A stretch of DNA of 64,000 nucleotides from Streptomyces sp. DG1A-41 (GCF_037055355.1 NZ_CP146350.1:8517001-8581000); one strand, 5' to 3'. Shown: positions 53,017-61,236, counted from the first letter of the stretch. Made by a program: numbers and translations. Notes: generated by a model from the letters alone, not told the origin.

Positions 53017-54263
53017 ACGATCAGACCGACAACGGCCTCCAGGTTGTGCGAGGCTGCCCCGTCGCCCACCACGGGGCCGAACTCACCCGGCTGTACGGGC
53101 CGGAGGCCGCGACCGACCCCACGGGCATCTACGAGCGGCTGCGCAAGGAACACGGCTCCGTCGCGCCGGTGCTGCTCGAAGGCGACGTACCGGCCTGGCT
53201 CGTCCTCGGCTACCGCGACAACCGGCGGGTGCTCGACAACCCCCGCCAGTACAGCCGGGACGCCCGGATCTGGCGGGACTGGCGCGAGGGCCGGATCGAG
53301 GAGACCTCGCCGATCATGCCGATGGTCGGCTGGCGCCCCGACTGTGTGTCCCAGGACGGCGAACCGCACCGCAGGCTGCGCGGCGCCGTCACTGACGGGC
53401 TGCAGGCGGCGGCCGTCCGGGGCATCCGGCGGCACGTCACGCACTTCGCGAACAAGCAGATCGACGCGTTCGCCGACGCCGGGCGCGCCGACCTCGTGGC
53501 CGACTACGCCGAGCAACTGCCGATGCTCGTGCTCACCAGGATGCTGGGCCTTCCCGCGGCGGACGGGCTACGCCTGATCGAGTCGTGCGCCCAGGTCTTC
53601 AAGGGCGGTGAGGGCGCCCTCGAGCACAACGACCGGATCATGCAGATCCTCGCGGAACTCGCCGAGCGCAAGCGGGCCGAGCCGGGCTCCGACTTCGCCA
53701 CGGCCCTGCTGGAGCACCCCGCCGGCCTCGACCACGACGAGGTCGTCAGCCATCTGCGCCTGGTGCTGATCGCCGCGCACACCACCACCAGCAACCTGCT
53801 GGCCCGAGTCCTGCAACGGGTCCTCACCGACGCCGCCCGGCTGTCCGGTCTGGTCAGTGGGGAGCTGGACATCTCCTCAGTGGTGGAAGAGGTCATGTGG
53901 GACACCCCGCCGCTGTCCGTGCTGCCGGGCCGGTTCGCAACCGCCGACCTGGAGCTCGGAGGCCATCACGTCCAGGAGGGAGAACTGCTCGTCCTGGGCC
54001 TGGCCGCCGGCAACCTCGACCCGGAGGTACGGCCCGACTCGGCCGTCGCCGTGCAGGGCAACCAGTCGCACCTGGCGTTCAGCGCCGGACCGCACGAGTG
54101 CCCGGGGCAGAACATCGGCCAGTCCATCATCGAGATCGGCGTGGACGTCCTGCTGCACCGGCTGCCGGACCTGCGCCTGGCTGTGCCGCCGGAAGAACTC
54201 AGCTCGACCGCCTCCACCTGGGAGTCCCGGCTGGACAGCCTGCCGGTCGAGTTCGCCGTCTAG
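53013..54263 (+). CDS. Conservon-linked cytochrome P450, CYP157-like, ExxR replaced by ExxW
   Basis: 416 residues. The heme loop FSAGPHECPGQNIG has its Cys near 362 and the I-helix reads LIAAHTTTSNLLA. The normally invariant K-helix ExxR is EVMW here (VVEEVMWDTPPLSVLPGRF, about residue 292). Loss of the Arg at this site is known for the CYP157 family, whose genes lie in conservons. It is coupled to cvnD by a 4-bp overlap and needs separate redox partners. Its substrate is unknown; it might serve as the complex's effector. Confidence 0.9.
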   Translation: MNDQTDNGLQVVRGCPVAHHGAELTRLYGPEAATDPTGIYERLRKEHGSVAPVLLEGDVPAWLVLGYRDNRRVLDNPRQYSRDARIWRDWREGRIEETSPIMPMVGWRPDCVSQDGEPHRRLRGAVTDGLQAAAVRGIRRHVTHFANKQIDAFADAGRADLVADYAEQLPMLVLTRMLGLPAADGLRLIESCAQVFKGGEGALEHNDRIMQILAELAERKRAEPGSDFATALLEHPAGLDHDEVVSHLRLVLIAAHTTTSNLLARVLQRVLTDAARLSGLVSGELDISSVVEEVMWDTPPLSVLPGRFATADLELGGHHVQEGELLVLGLAAGNLDPEVRPDSAVAVQGNQSHLAFSAGPHECPGQNIGQSIIEIGVDVLLHRLPDLRLAVPPEELSSTASTWESRLDSLPVEFAV

Positions 54264-54279
54264 GCCACGCAGGCAGACC

Positions 54280-54308
54280 GTTGCCCGGCCGGCTTCCGGC
54301 CGGGCAAC
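54280..54308. terminator. Strong terminator at the end of the conservon
   Basis: GTTGCCCGGCCGG and CCGGCCGGGCAAC form a perfect 13-bp stem with a 3-nt loop (CTT), 17 bp after the P450 stop. It separates the conservon from the convergent unknown gene. Confidence 0.75.
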
Positions 54309-54473
54309 GCCGTGCGTGGGTGCAGGAGGTGGCTCACACGCGCGGACCACCGGCCGCTACGCCGCCACCGAGGACTTCATCGTCCTTTGCCGTGTCCGCG
54401 GTGGGGCCGGGCACAGGCTGGGCCGTTACCGCCACGGGTGCGAGCAGCGGCCCGAGCCTTCAGGATCGAGGCG

Positions 54474-56204
54474 TCAGCCGTCGAGCCAGTCGCCTGCGAC
54501 GCCCGTGGGACGGTATCCCGTGGCGTTCCAGAGGAAATGCGGGTGGGCACAGCCGAACATGTAGGCGAGCAGTGCGGTGTCTTCCCTCCCGGTCTGAGGG
54601 TCGTGCAGGGTGTGGAACCTCTCGGATCCGACTACGCCGGCGTCTTGTTGGACGCGACGGGCGCGGTCTGGCGATGGTGCGGCGCTGGATGCCTCCACGG
54701 CGGCGATGTAGGTGCGGCGCAAGATCTCCCATGTGCTGTCCGTGTTGCCGTACCAGGGGCCGTGCAGTGCTTCGAAGGCATGGAGCTCGGCGTCGAACAG
54801 AGGCCATGTCCGGGGGGACTGGGCTCGGCAGCGTGCGGACAGCTCGGCGGTCCGGGTGCTCAGTGCCGGTGTGGTGGGCCGCGGAGCGATGGTGAGGGTG
54901 GTGCCGTGGGTGAGGATGCCGGTGCATGGGTTGGGCTGCAGGTCGCACAGCGGGCACTCCTCGGCCGGGGGGAGGCCCTGGGTGATGCCGTCGAACCAGA
55001 GGGCGTGGCGGCCCGTGAGCCCCATCCAGACGATGGTGGTGGTCATCAGCCAGGTGTTCCACATCGGGCTGTGGGCCTCGGGCATGCAGCCGTACTTGAC
55101 GAGGGCTATCGCGCAGGCAGCGTAGAGCGCCTTGGTGTGGGTGGGCATTTCGGCGAGCCAGAAGTTGCTGATCTCGCCGGTGAGGGCGTCGGCTCGTACA
55201 TCGGCCATGTCGTCGATGACGCGGCACAGCAGCAGGGAGGCGAGGTTTTCTTCCTGCCAGAGTTCGGTGTCGGGGGCGACGTGCCAGAACAGGCAGTCCA
55301 GCATCTGCAGGGCTGAGTAGGTGCTCTGGTTGAGCGGGTTGGTCTGGGGGAGCATGACGCTGCCCGCGTCGTGCTGTTGGAGCCAGTACTCGTCGACGGA
55401 TCGCTTGTGGGCTGCGAAGAGTCCGGAGACCAGGGCCCGTGCGCTGTTGGTGCTGAAATTCTCGGCCAGGCGGCCTTCGACGTGTCGGGTGAGGCGCGTT
55501 GTGTCGATGGTGTCGATCACGCGCTTGTATTCGTGGAAGACGAGAATGTCGTTTTCGAAGCGGTGGCGGTGGCCGAGGTCTCGTTCGAGGTCGTTCATCT
55601 GCCGGGTCCAGGACCATCCACCGGTCAGGACACTGTCGAGTTCCCGGCGGTATGGCCAGGTCTTGACGGCGAGGGGACGACCGGCGCTCTGCCGCCAACG
55701 GTAGTCGTCCAGCGTGCGTGCGGGGGGCGTGGGCAGCCGACGGCACAGAGGGCAGGCGCAGACGGTTGTCTGCTCTTCCTCGCGCGGCGGGGTGAGTGCC
55801 CGGCTCCTCCAGGCCCCTTCCAGCATCGTGCAGGTCAGTCTGCAGACCTCAACGTCGGTGCTGACTTGGGGGAAGGCTGCTTCGATCAGGCGCAGGCTGG
55901 TGTCGAGGTGCCTCAACCTGGCGTAGCCCTCCTCGTCGGGCGGGAGGAACGCGGGCCGCGCCAGATGGAGGGCTCCCTCCACACGCAGCGTGGTGCTGGA
56001 GTGGGGGGAGCCGAATGCGTTCAGCCGCTGCTGAGCGGCGTTCTGGGACCTTCGGTACGGCTCCGTGCTCCCATTGATGTGTTTCACCAAGAGGCGGGCC
56101 AGGGTGTCCCCCGCCTCCGTGGGCTGGAGCTGGGCGCTTGGCTGCGCCGGGAGCGAGCTGCCGGCGGACGCCTTCGGAACAGCACCTGCGACTCGAGATT
56201 TCAC
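54474..56204 (-). CDS. Unrecognised 576-residue protein with a DDMAD motif (possible isoprenoid-type enzyme)
   Basis: From GTG 56204 (GGGAG upstream); the frame stays open to 56387. No family was recognised. The protein looks largely helical. Residues 331-335 are DDMAD within LLCRVIDDMADVRADALTGE, matching the DDxxD metal motif of class I terpene or prenyl synthases. An earlier ENDILVFHEYKRVID loosely recalls the NSE motif but lies on the wrong side of DDxxD. Two Cys pairs, CACPLC and ECPLC, could bind metal. Codon use is less GC-biased than in its neighbours, so it may be acquired. A terpene synthase remnant lies just upstream. Confidence 0.65.
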   Translation of the reverse strand: MKSRVAGAVPKASAGSSLPAQPSAQLQPTEAGDTLARLLVKHINGSTEPYRRSQNAAQQRLNAFGSPHSSTTLRVEGALHLARPAFLPPDEEGYARLRHLDTSLRLIEAAFPQVSTDVEVCRLTCTMLEGAWRSRALTPPREEEQTTVCACPLCRRLPTPPARTLDDYRWRQSAGRPLAVKTWPYRRELDSVLTGGWSWTRQMNDLERDLGHRHRFENDILVFHEYKRVIDTIDTTRLTRHVEGRLAENFSTNSARALVSGLFAAHKRSVDEYWLQQHDAGSVMLPQTNPLNQSTYSALQMLDCLFWHVAPDTELWQEENLASLLLCRVIDDMADVRADALTGEISNFWLAEMPTHTKALYAACAIALVKYGCMPEAHSPMWNTWLMTTTIVWMGLTGRHALWFDGITQGLPPAEECPLCDLQPNPCTGILTHGTTLTIAPRPTTPALSTRTAELSARCRAQSPRTWPLFDAELHAFEALHGPWYGNTDSTWEILRRTYIAAVEASSAAPSPDRARRVQQDAGVVGSERFHTLHDPQTGREDTALLAYMFGCAHPHFLWNATGYRPTGVAGDWLDG

Positions 56205-56344
56205 ACCGGTCTCCCAATAAGCTGTGGTCCTGGCAACGGAATCGATCGACCGTGGTCGTTGACCGGCCGTGTCCGGGAAACTTCTGTACTTTCCGCGACG
56301 GTCTCGCCGGACAGCCGGACTCACGCGACCGGCTTTGGCTCCTG

Positions 56345-56473
56345 TTACGAACGACCGCGAGGGGCACGACTGCTGCGTTGACGGCACTCCTGCTGCAAGG
56401 CGAGCACCCGCATCGCCGCCTCAGCTGTGTTGATCAGGAAGCACTCGCGGCCCGTCAGGCGTAGCGCGACCAC
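56345..56473 (-). CDS. Possible small ORF or gene fragment (42 codons)
   Basis: From GTG 56473 to TAA at 56345 the minus strand reads VALRLTGRECFLINTAEAAM then RVLALQQECRQRSS. It has a protein-like amphipathic pattern rather than the Arg/Pro-rich look of shadow frames. No start signal is clear, and it overlaps the terpene synthase remnant in another frame. It may be the C-terminal piece of an unidentified gene. Confidence 0.3.
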   Translation of the reverse strand: MVALRLTGRECFLINTAEAAMRVLALQQECRQRSSRAPRGRS

Positions 56474-56561
56474 CGGATCCGAGACGTGCTACTTCGCCCG
56501 AGGCGTGTGGGTAGCTGACAGGGGTGTCGAAGGGGAGGTCGAACCGGACGTCCTGAGGCAT
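56421..56561 (-). pseudogene. N-terminal remnant of a class I terpene synthase
   Basis: ATG 56561, with GAAAGGAAG upstream, begins MPQDVRFDLPFDTPVS, very close to the start of pentalenene synthase-type cyclases (MPQDVDF followed by a Pro-rich stretch). It continues YPHASGEVARL, which resembles the helix just before the DDxxD region (YPHA...), so some 50 residues between are missing. It then runs into unrelated sequence and stops at 56421. The start region is well kept, but no catalytic motif remains. Confidence 0.6.
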
Positions 56562-56870
56562 GCGCTTCCTTTCGGGAGACGGACCGCAGAGTCCCCCACT
56601 CCTGCGAACGGACGGTGCCGTGACCGTCCGCGCACTCGAACTGGGCTTCGCAGTCCGAAAGTTGAACCGAGAAGCGGTACGAGGCTGCCCACGGCGTGAA
56701 TAAGCCATTCCGTGACCGTGCCGTGATCTCCGTTACTGCTCAAAGCACATGAGCTGCGTATACTCCCTCGTCCCTCACCCGGTAGCGGCTTGTCCGCCGA
56801 GCCTTCGACGCTTCGGAACGCCACACTGGTCGGAGTCCGTTCCAACGACTCTCCAGGAGGCGCACCGACG
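56562..56870. other. Non-coding gap upstream of the PPOX gene
   Basis: About 310 bp without a convincing gene. GC content is lower than in flanking genes, for example around 56725-56770. It holds the ribosome-binding site CAGGAGG (56854-56860) of the next gene and the promoter side of the terpene synthase remnant. No palindrome or terminator stood out. Confidence 0.5.
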
Positions 56871-57335
56871 ATGACGTCCGCACCCGTACGCACTGCTGAG
56901 CAGCGCACGAAGGACACCCTGCACCGTCTGGAACACGACGTGGACGCCTGGGTCGCCACGGCCGACGGCACGTCGGGGACTCCGTACCTCGTCCCGCTGT
57001 CCTTCCTCTGGAACGGCTCGTATCTCCTGTTCGCCACGCCCGCGTCGAGCCCCACCGGACGGAACCTCGCCGCGACCGGCCGGACCCGCGTCGGCATCGG
57101 GCCGACCCGTGACGTCGTGCTCGTCGAGGGCACCGTCGAGACCGTCCAGCCCGGCGAGCTGACCGAGCAGGACGCCGAACTCTTCGCCGCCAAAACCGGG
57201 TTCGACCCCCGCCTGCTGGCCACGCCGTACCTCTACTTCCGCGTCGTGCCTCGGCGGGTGCAGGCCTGGCGGGAGGCCGACGAGCTGGACGGCCGCGAAC
57301 TCATGCGCGACGGACGGTGGCTGACGGCCGACTGA
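56871..57335 (+). CDS. Pyridoxamine 5'-phosphate oxidase-family (FMN split-barrel) protein
   Basis: 154 residues from ATG 56871, with CAGGAGG upstream; longer in-frame starts to 56790 lack a site. The split-barrel core is seen in VDAWVATADGTSGTPYLVPL, SFLWNGSYLLFATPASSPTG and RVGIGPTRDVVLVEGTVETV. Such short proteins bind FMN or F420, or degrade heme, and are often annotated PPOX-class F420-dependent enzymes. A deazaflavin-type enzyme lies 4 kb away but is not linked. The cofactor cannot be decided. Confidence 0.82.
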   Translation: MTSAPVRTAEQRTKDTLHRLEHDVDAWVATADGTSGTPYLVPLSFLWNGSYLLFATPASSPTGRNLAATGRTRVGIGPTRDVVLVEGTVETVQPGELTEQDAELFAAKTGFDPRLLATPYLYFRVVPRRVQAWREADELDGRELMRDGRWLTAD

Positions 57336-57414
57336 ATCGGCCGGACGGGGATATCCGCAAGGTACGGGGCCGCGGGGCACGAACGTCCGGCGGCCGGGAT
57401 CCTGCGGAGGAGAC

Positions 57415-57807
57415 ATGGCACTGGTGAAAGCGGGGGTCCTCGTGCTCGACTGTGCCGAGCCCGAGAAGCTCGCCGTGTTCTACAAGGAACTGCTGGAGGG
57501 GGAGGAGTCGGACGCGACGGCCAACCGGGTGGAGATCAAGAGCGCCGACGGCTTCCGGATCGCCCTGCGCCGGGACGTCAACGCGACCCCGCCCAGCTGG
57601 CCGCGCCCCGAGAACTCCCTCCAGGCGCACCTGGAGTTCGTGGTGGACGACCTCGACGCGGTGGAACGCCGGGTCATCAGCCTCGGCGGCCGTCCGCTGG
57701 AGGCCAAGGAGGCCTCGGGCCCCCTGGAGGAGCGCGGCTACGCCGACCCGGCAGGCCACTCCTTCACCCTGCGCCGCACCGCGCCGACCGCACCCAAGCA
57801 GGGCTGA
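57415..57807 (+). CDS. VOC-family (glyoxalase-like) protein
   Basis: 130 residues with the VOC fold: KAGVLVLDCAEPEKLAVFYK at the start, LQAHLEFVVDDLDAVERRVI in the middle and GYADPAGHSFTLRR at the end, where glyoxalase-type metal ligands normally lie (His and Glu partly kept). Small VOC proteins bind or detoxify metabolites and antibiotics of the bleomycin type. GCGGAGGAG precedes ATG 57415. It ends before a strong bidirectional hairpin. Confidence 0.82.
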   Translation: MALVKAGVLVLDCAEPEKLAVFYKELLEGEESDATANRVEIKSADGFRIALRRDVNATPPSWPRPENSLQAHLEFVVDDLDAVERRVISLGGRPLEAKEASGPLEERGYADPAGHSFTLRRTAPTAPKQG

Positions 57808-57926
57808 ACCCGACCGGTTCCTCGGGCGAAGACGGTACCGGCCGGCGGCGCCACCGCGCGGACTCGGGGACCGGCACGTCGCGCAGGCGGCAGACGACCG
57901 GGATCGGACGGCTGAGTACACAAGCC

Positions 57927-57957
57927 GGCCCCGCCCGGCACGGGGCCGGGCGGGGCC
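57927..57957. terminator. Bidirectional terminator
   Basis: GGCCCCGCCCGGC and GCCGGGCGGGGCC form a perfect 13-bp stem around a 5-nt loop. It lies between the VOC gene (plus, ends 57807) and the DUF4235 gene (minus, ends 57979) and can serve both. Confidence 0.75.
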
Positions 57958-57978
57958 GCGTCGTAGGTGCCGGCCGCG

Positions 57979-58275
57979 TCAGTCCCGGCCGCCCTTCTCG
58001 CCGGCCGGCCACGTGCCGGTCGAACGCTCGATCGCCTTGGCGCCCGCGCGGTCCACGGCGCTGCGCACCACGGCGAAGATGGCGCCCTGGATCGCGGCGG
58101 CCAGCAGGACCTCGCCCCAGCCGCGGTCCTTGTCCAGCGCGTCGGGCGCGTCCTCCTCGTGCCGGATCGCCATCCACGTCTTGCGGAAGGCGAGCCCGGC
58201 CAGCCAGCCGCCCGACCAGCCGAGCACGAACCCGAGCGGCTGGTAGGCGCGGGACATCTTCTTCTTCTTGGCCAC
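57979..58275 (-). CDS. DUF4235-family small membrane protein
   Basis: 98 residues. After a basic start (AKKKKMSRAYQPLGFVLGWS) come two weak hydrophobic segments (GWLAGLAFRKTW and LLAAAIQGAIFAVVRSAVDR), then a polar tail. The pattern and the closing region AVDRAGAKAIERSTGTWPAG match DUF4235, a small actinobacterial membrane family without known function. GTG 58275 has AAGGAG upstream. Confidence 0.78.
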   Translation of the reverse strand: MAKKKKMSRAYQPLGFVLGWSGGWLAGLAFRKTWMAIRHEEDAPDALDKDRGWGEVLLAAAIQGAIFAVVRSAVDRAGAKAIERSTGTWPAGEKGGRD

Positions 58276-58312
58276 GGGGATCTCCTTGAGAGCTGAGGGT
58301 GGGTGGAAGTGG

Positions 58313-59338
58313 TCAGGGTGTGTGCGCGGCCGGGATCCGCTCCTCGGCGCGGACCGGCCCGGGCGGGGTGCCGTCGCCGAACGGCCGGCCGCCCAGCTCC
58401 TCACGGTGGTGCGGGGTGAGCCAGCCGGACAGGTCCGGGCCCAGGGGCACGATGCGGGTCGGGTTGATGCCGGTGTGCACCTGGTAGTAGTGCCGCTTGA
58501 TGTGGTCGAAGTCGACCGTGTCGCCGAACCCGGGCGTCTGGTACAGGTCACGGACGTAGCCCCAGAGCACCCGGTTCTCCGTCAGCTTCCAGTGGTTGCA
58601 CTTGAAGTGGCCGTGGTAGACCGCGTCGAAGCGGACCAGCGTGGTGAACAGCCGGATGTCCGCCTCGGTGATGGTGTCCCCGACGAGGTACCGTTGCCGT
58701 TCCAGCCGCCCGGCGAGCAGCTCCAGCCGCCGGAACACGCCCGCGCAGGCGGTCGCGTACTCCTTCTGCTCGGTGGCGAAACCGGCCCGGTACACGCCGT
58801 TGTTGACGTCCTCGTAGACGTCCGCCATCACCTCGTCGATCTCGTCGCGCAGCTTCTGCGGATACAGATCGGGCGCGCCCTCCCGGTGCAGGGCCGTCCA
58901 TTCGGTCGCGAGGTCGAGCGTCAGCTGCTGGTAGTCGTTGGTGACCAGCTTCCCGCTGGGCACGTCCACGACGGCCGGCACGCTGACACCACCGGGGTAG
59001 TCCGTCTCCCGGCGGTCGTACGCCTCACTCAGACAGCGGATGCCGAGGACCGGGTCGCGGCCGTCCTCGTCCAGTGTGAAGCGCCAGCTGCGGTCGTCCT
59101 GGATCGGGTCGGCGACGGCCAGGGAGAGAGCGTCCTCCAGGCCGAGCAGCCGCCGTGAGACCAGCGACCGGCTCGCCCACGGGCAGGCGCGGCTGACGAC
59201 CAGACGGTAGCGGCCGGCCTCCACCGGCCAGCCGTCCCGGCCGTCGGCGGTGATCCGGTCCGTGAAATGCGCCTTGGACCGCTTGAACGACCTCCTTCCG
59301 TAGGCGCTGTTGCCGTCGTCGCCGTCGTCGCGGCTCAT
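58313..59338 (-). CDS. Glutathionyl/mycothiol hydroquinone reductase-like GST (Xi class)
   Basis: 341 residues. The N-terminal thioredoxin-like domain has the catalytic CPWA motif (SRACPWASR, Cys about 50). The helical domain contains NNGVYRAGFATEQKEYATAC, EADIRLFTTLVRFDAVYHGH and FKCNHWKL, diagnostic of Xi-class GS-hydroquinone reductases. These reduce thiol-hydroquinone adducts. As actinobacteria lack glutathione, mycothiol conjugates are the probable substrate. ATG 59338 has AAGGAGG eight bases upstream; ATG 59344 is too close to that site. Confidence 0.88.
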   Translation of the reverse strand: MSRDDGDDGNSAYGRRSFKRSKAHFTDRITADGRDGWPVEAGRYRLVVSRACPWASRSLVSRRLLGLEDALSLAVADPIQDDRSWRFTLDEDGRDPVLGIRCLSEAYDRRETDYPGGVSVPAVVDVPSGKLVTNDYQQLTLDLATEWTALHREGAPDLYPQKLRDEIDEVMADVYEDVNNGVYRAGFATEQKEYATACAGVFRRLELLAGRLERQRYLVGDTITEADIRLFTTLVRFDAVYHGHFKCNHWKLTENRVLWGYVRDLYQTPGFGDTVDFDHIKRHYYQVHTGINPTRIVPLGPDLSGWLTPHHREELGGRPFGDGTPPGPVRAEERIPAAHTP

Positions 59339-59459
59339 GGGCATGACCTCCTTCGGCGTACGTGTGGCCTGCTTGTCGTGCGTGTGCCCTGGTGAACGCG
59401 TTCCCCTTTTTCCGCCGACGGCACGGTGTGAGCACCGCCGACCGGGGCAATCGGCGTGG

Positions 59460-60419
59460 GTGAGTACAGAAGGATCTGATCGGAGGACACGCGTCACCGT
59501 GCTGGTGGCGCTCGCCGCCAACCTGGTGATCGCGGCGGCCAAGGCGGTCGGCGGCCTGGCCGCGGGATCGCCGGCACTGCTGTCGGAGGCGGCCCACTCG
59601 GTGGCCGACAGTCTGAACGAGGTTTTCTTACTGGCGGCCCTGCGCCGCAGCCGCCGCCCCGCCGACCGGCGTCACCCCTTCGGCTACGGCAAGGAGCGGT
59701 TCTTCTGGTCGCTCCTCGCGGCCGTCGGGATCTTCGTCATGGGCGGGTGCTTCTCCTTCTTCCAGGGCTTCGAGGCTCTGGCGAGCGGAGGGGAGGAGGA
59801 ACTCGGCGGCTATGTCGCCGGTCTGATCGTGCTCGGTATCGCCCTCCTCGCGGAGGGCGCCTCTCTGCTGCGGGCGCTGTACCAGGTGCGCCGGCAGGGC
59901 GGCAGGGGCGCCGGGCTGCGCGATCCCGCCCTGCGCACGGTCGTGGCCGAGGACGGCACCGCGGTGCTCGGCGTCACGCTGGCCATCGCCGGTATGGCGC
60001 TGCACATGGCCACGGGCCAGGTGGTGTGGGAGGCGTCCGCCTCCCTGGCGATCGGCGCGCTGCTGGTCTACGTCGCCTACAGGCTGGGCCGTGACGCCCG
60101 CGACCAGCTGATCGGCGAGGCGGCCGACCGGGAGGCGCGCGGGCGGATCCGGGAGTTGCTGCGGGCACAGCCCGAGATCGACAGCGTGGAGGCGCTGTTC
60201 ACCATGAAGACGGGCCTCGACTCGGCCCTCGTGGCCGCCCGCGTCGACCTCGTGCCCGGCCTGGACAGCGAGCGTGTCGAGGACGTCGCCGTCCGCATCA
60301 AGCGCTCCATAGCCCGAACGGTCCCCGAGGCCGACCAGATCTTCCTCGACGTCACCGACCGTCACGCGCGGGAGGCAGCAGAAAGCCCCGCCGCGACGGG
60401 GGAACGCGGCGGGGCCTGA
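59460..60419 (+). CDS. Cation diffusion facilitator transporter, with a TTA codon
   Basis: 319 residues. About six transmembrane helices; the metal site AAHSVADSLNEVF (HxxxD) lies in TM2, and GYGKERFFWSLLAAVGIFVM follows. The second HD-type site has VVAEDGTAVLGVTLAIAGMA, with the residues changed from HxxxD to EDxxAV. The C-terminal cytoplasmic domain is typical. CDF proteins export Zn2+, Fe2+ or Mn2+. Codon 57 is TTA (59628-59630), so expression should depend on bldA. GTG 59460 has GGGG about ten bases upstream. A terminator hairpin lies in its last codons. Confidence 0.87.
   Translation: MSTEGSDRRTRVTVLVALAANLVIAAAKAVGGLAAGSPALLSEAAHSVADSLNEVFLLAALRRSRRPADRRHPFGYGKERFFWSLLAAVGIFVMGGCFSFFQGFEALASGGEEELGGYVAGLIVLGIALLAEGASLLRALYQVRRQGGRGAGLRDPALRTVVAEDGTAVLGVTLAIAGMALHMATGQVVWEASASLAIGALLVYVAYRLGRDARDQLIGEAADREARGRIRELLRAQPEIDSVEALFTMKTGLDSALVAARVDLVPGLDSERVEDVAVRIKRSIARTVPEADQIFLDVTDRHAREAAESPAATGERGGA
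60385..60415 (+). terminator. Terminator stem inside the CDF gene 3' end
   Basis: GCCCCGCCGCG and CGCGGCGGGGC form a perfect 11-bp stem with a 9-nt loop. The second arm ends two bases before the TGA at 60417, so the hairpin is encoded within the last codons. Confidence 0.65.
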
Positions 60420-60786
60420 CCCACGCGTGCCCCGTCGCGGGCGGTTCATGCAACGCCCCAAAGAAGTTTTTCGCCGACCACCCCGGACAGGGATGCGGCT
60501 TCTGCGGCCCGCTTTGGGTGTCGTTGTTTCGGCGGGCCGGGGAAGTCGTCGTTCCGGCCGGATCCCGAAGGAGCGACTACGGGGTGCGGGCGCGCCCGAC
60601 GCCCCGGGCGTCGGCGGTCGGGCGGTGGCCGCTTTCGCCTCCTGCCCGCCGGCGGACAGGCGGTGGCCGCTTCGCCCCTGCGGCCGGAGGCATGGCGCCT
60701 GGGCGGCGGACCGCTGCCGGACCACCCGAGGGCTGACCTCCGCCCGGCCGGAATCACCCCGGGGCGCGCCCGAAGCCCCCGGGGAC
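60420..60786. other. Intergenic region without a recognised gene
   Basis: 367 bp between the CDF stop and the stop of the minus-strand reductase gene. Open frames in it are Arg/Gly/Pro-rich shadows without start signals. An imperfect direct repeat (core GCGGTGGCCGCTT, near 60622 and 60660) is the only structure noticed. Confidence 0.45.
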
Positions 60787-61236
60787 TCACCCGCCGTCAG
60801 CCGGCTCCAGCACGAACACCGGTATCTCCCGGTCCGTCCTCTTCTGGTAGTCGGCGTATGCCGGGTACGCCGCGACGGCGCGTTCCCACCACTCGGCCTT
60901 CTCCCGGCCGGTGACCTCACGGGCGATCATGTCCTGCTTCACGGGGCCGTCCTGGAGCTCCACGTGCGGATCGGCCTTGATGTTGAAGTACCAGACCGGG
61001 TGCTTGGGTGAGCCACCGAGGGAGGCGACCGCGGCGTAACGCCCCTCGTGCTCCACCCGCATCACCGGTGTCTTGCGCAGCTTGCCGCTCCTGGCCCCCC
61101 GTGAGGTGAGGACGACCACCGGCATCTTCGAGCCCTGGAGCGTCGTCCCCTCCGTGCCGCCGGAGCTCTCGTACAGGTCCACCTGCTTGCGCACCCACTG
61201 CGTCGGGCTGGGTTCGTACTCGCCCTCAAGAGGCAT
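60787..61236 (-). CDS. Deazaflavin (F420)-dependent nitroreductase-family protein
   Basis: 149 residues, Ddn-like family. Characteristic segments are [40 protein letters not shown] (the cofactor phosphate loop), [20 protein letters not shown] and [20 protein letters not shown]. Relatives bind F420 and reduce quinones or nitro drugs. ATG 61236 gives the usual family length; a GTG at 61260 would add eight residues. It lies 105 bp downstream of the broken LysE gene. Confidence 0.87.
   Translation of the reverse strand: MPLEGEYEPSPTQWVRKQVDLYESSGGTEGTTLQGSKMPVVVLTSRGARSGKLRKTPVMRVEHEGRYAAVASLGGSPKHPVWYFNIKADPHVELQDGPVKQDMIAREVTGREKAEWWERAVAAYPAYADYQKRTDREIPVFVLEPADGG

Noticed and set aside
54264..56870. 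Genomic island or integrated element
   Set aside because: Codon bias is weaker and a gene remnant is present, but no integrase, transposase, tRNA or attachment-site repeat is visible; kept only as a hint of acquisition.
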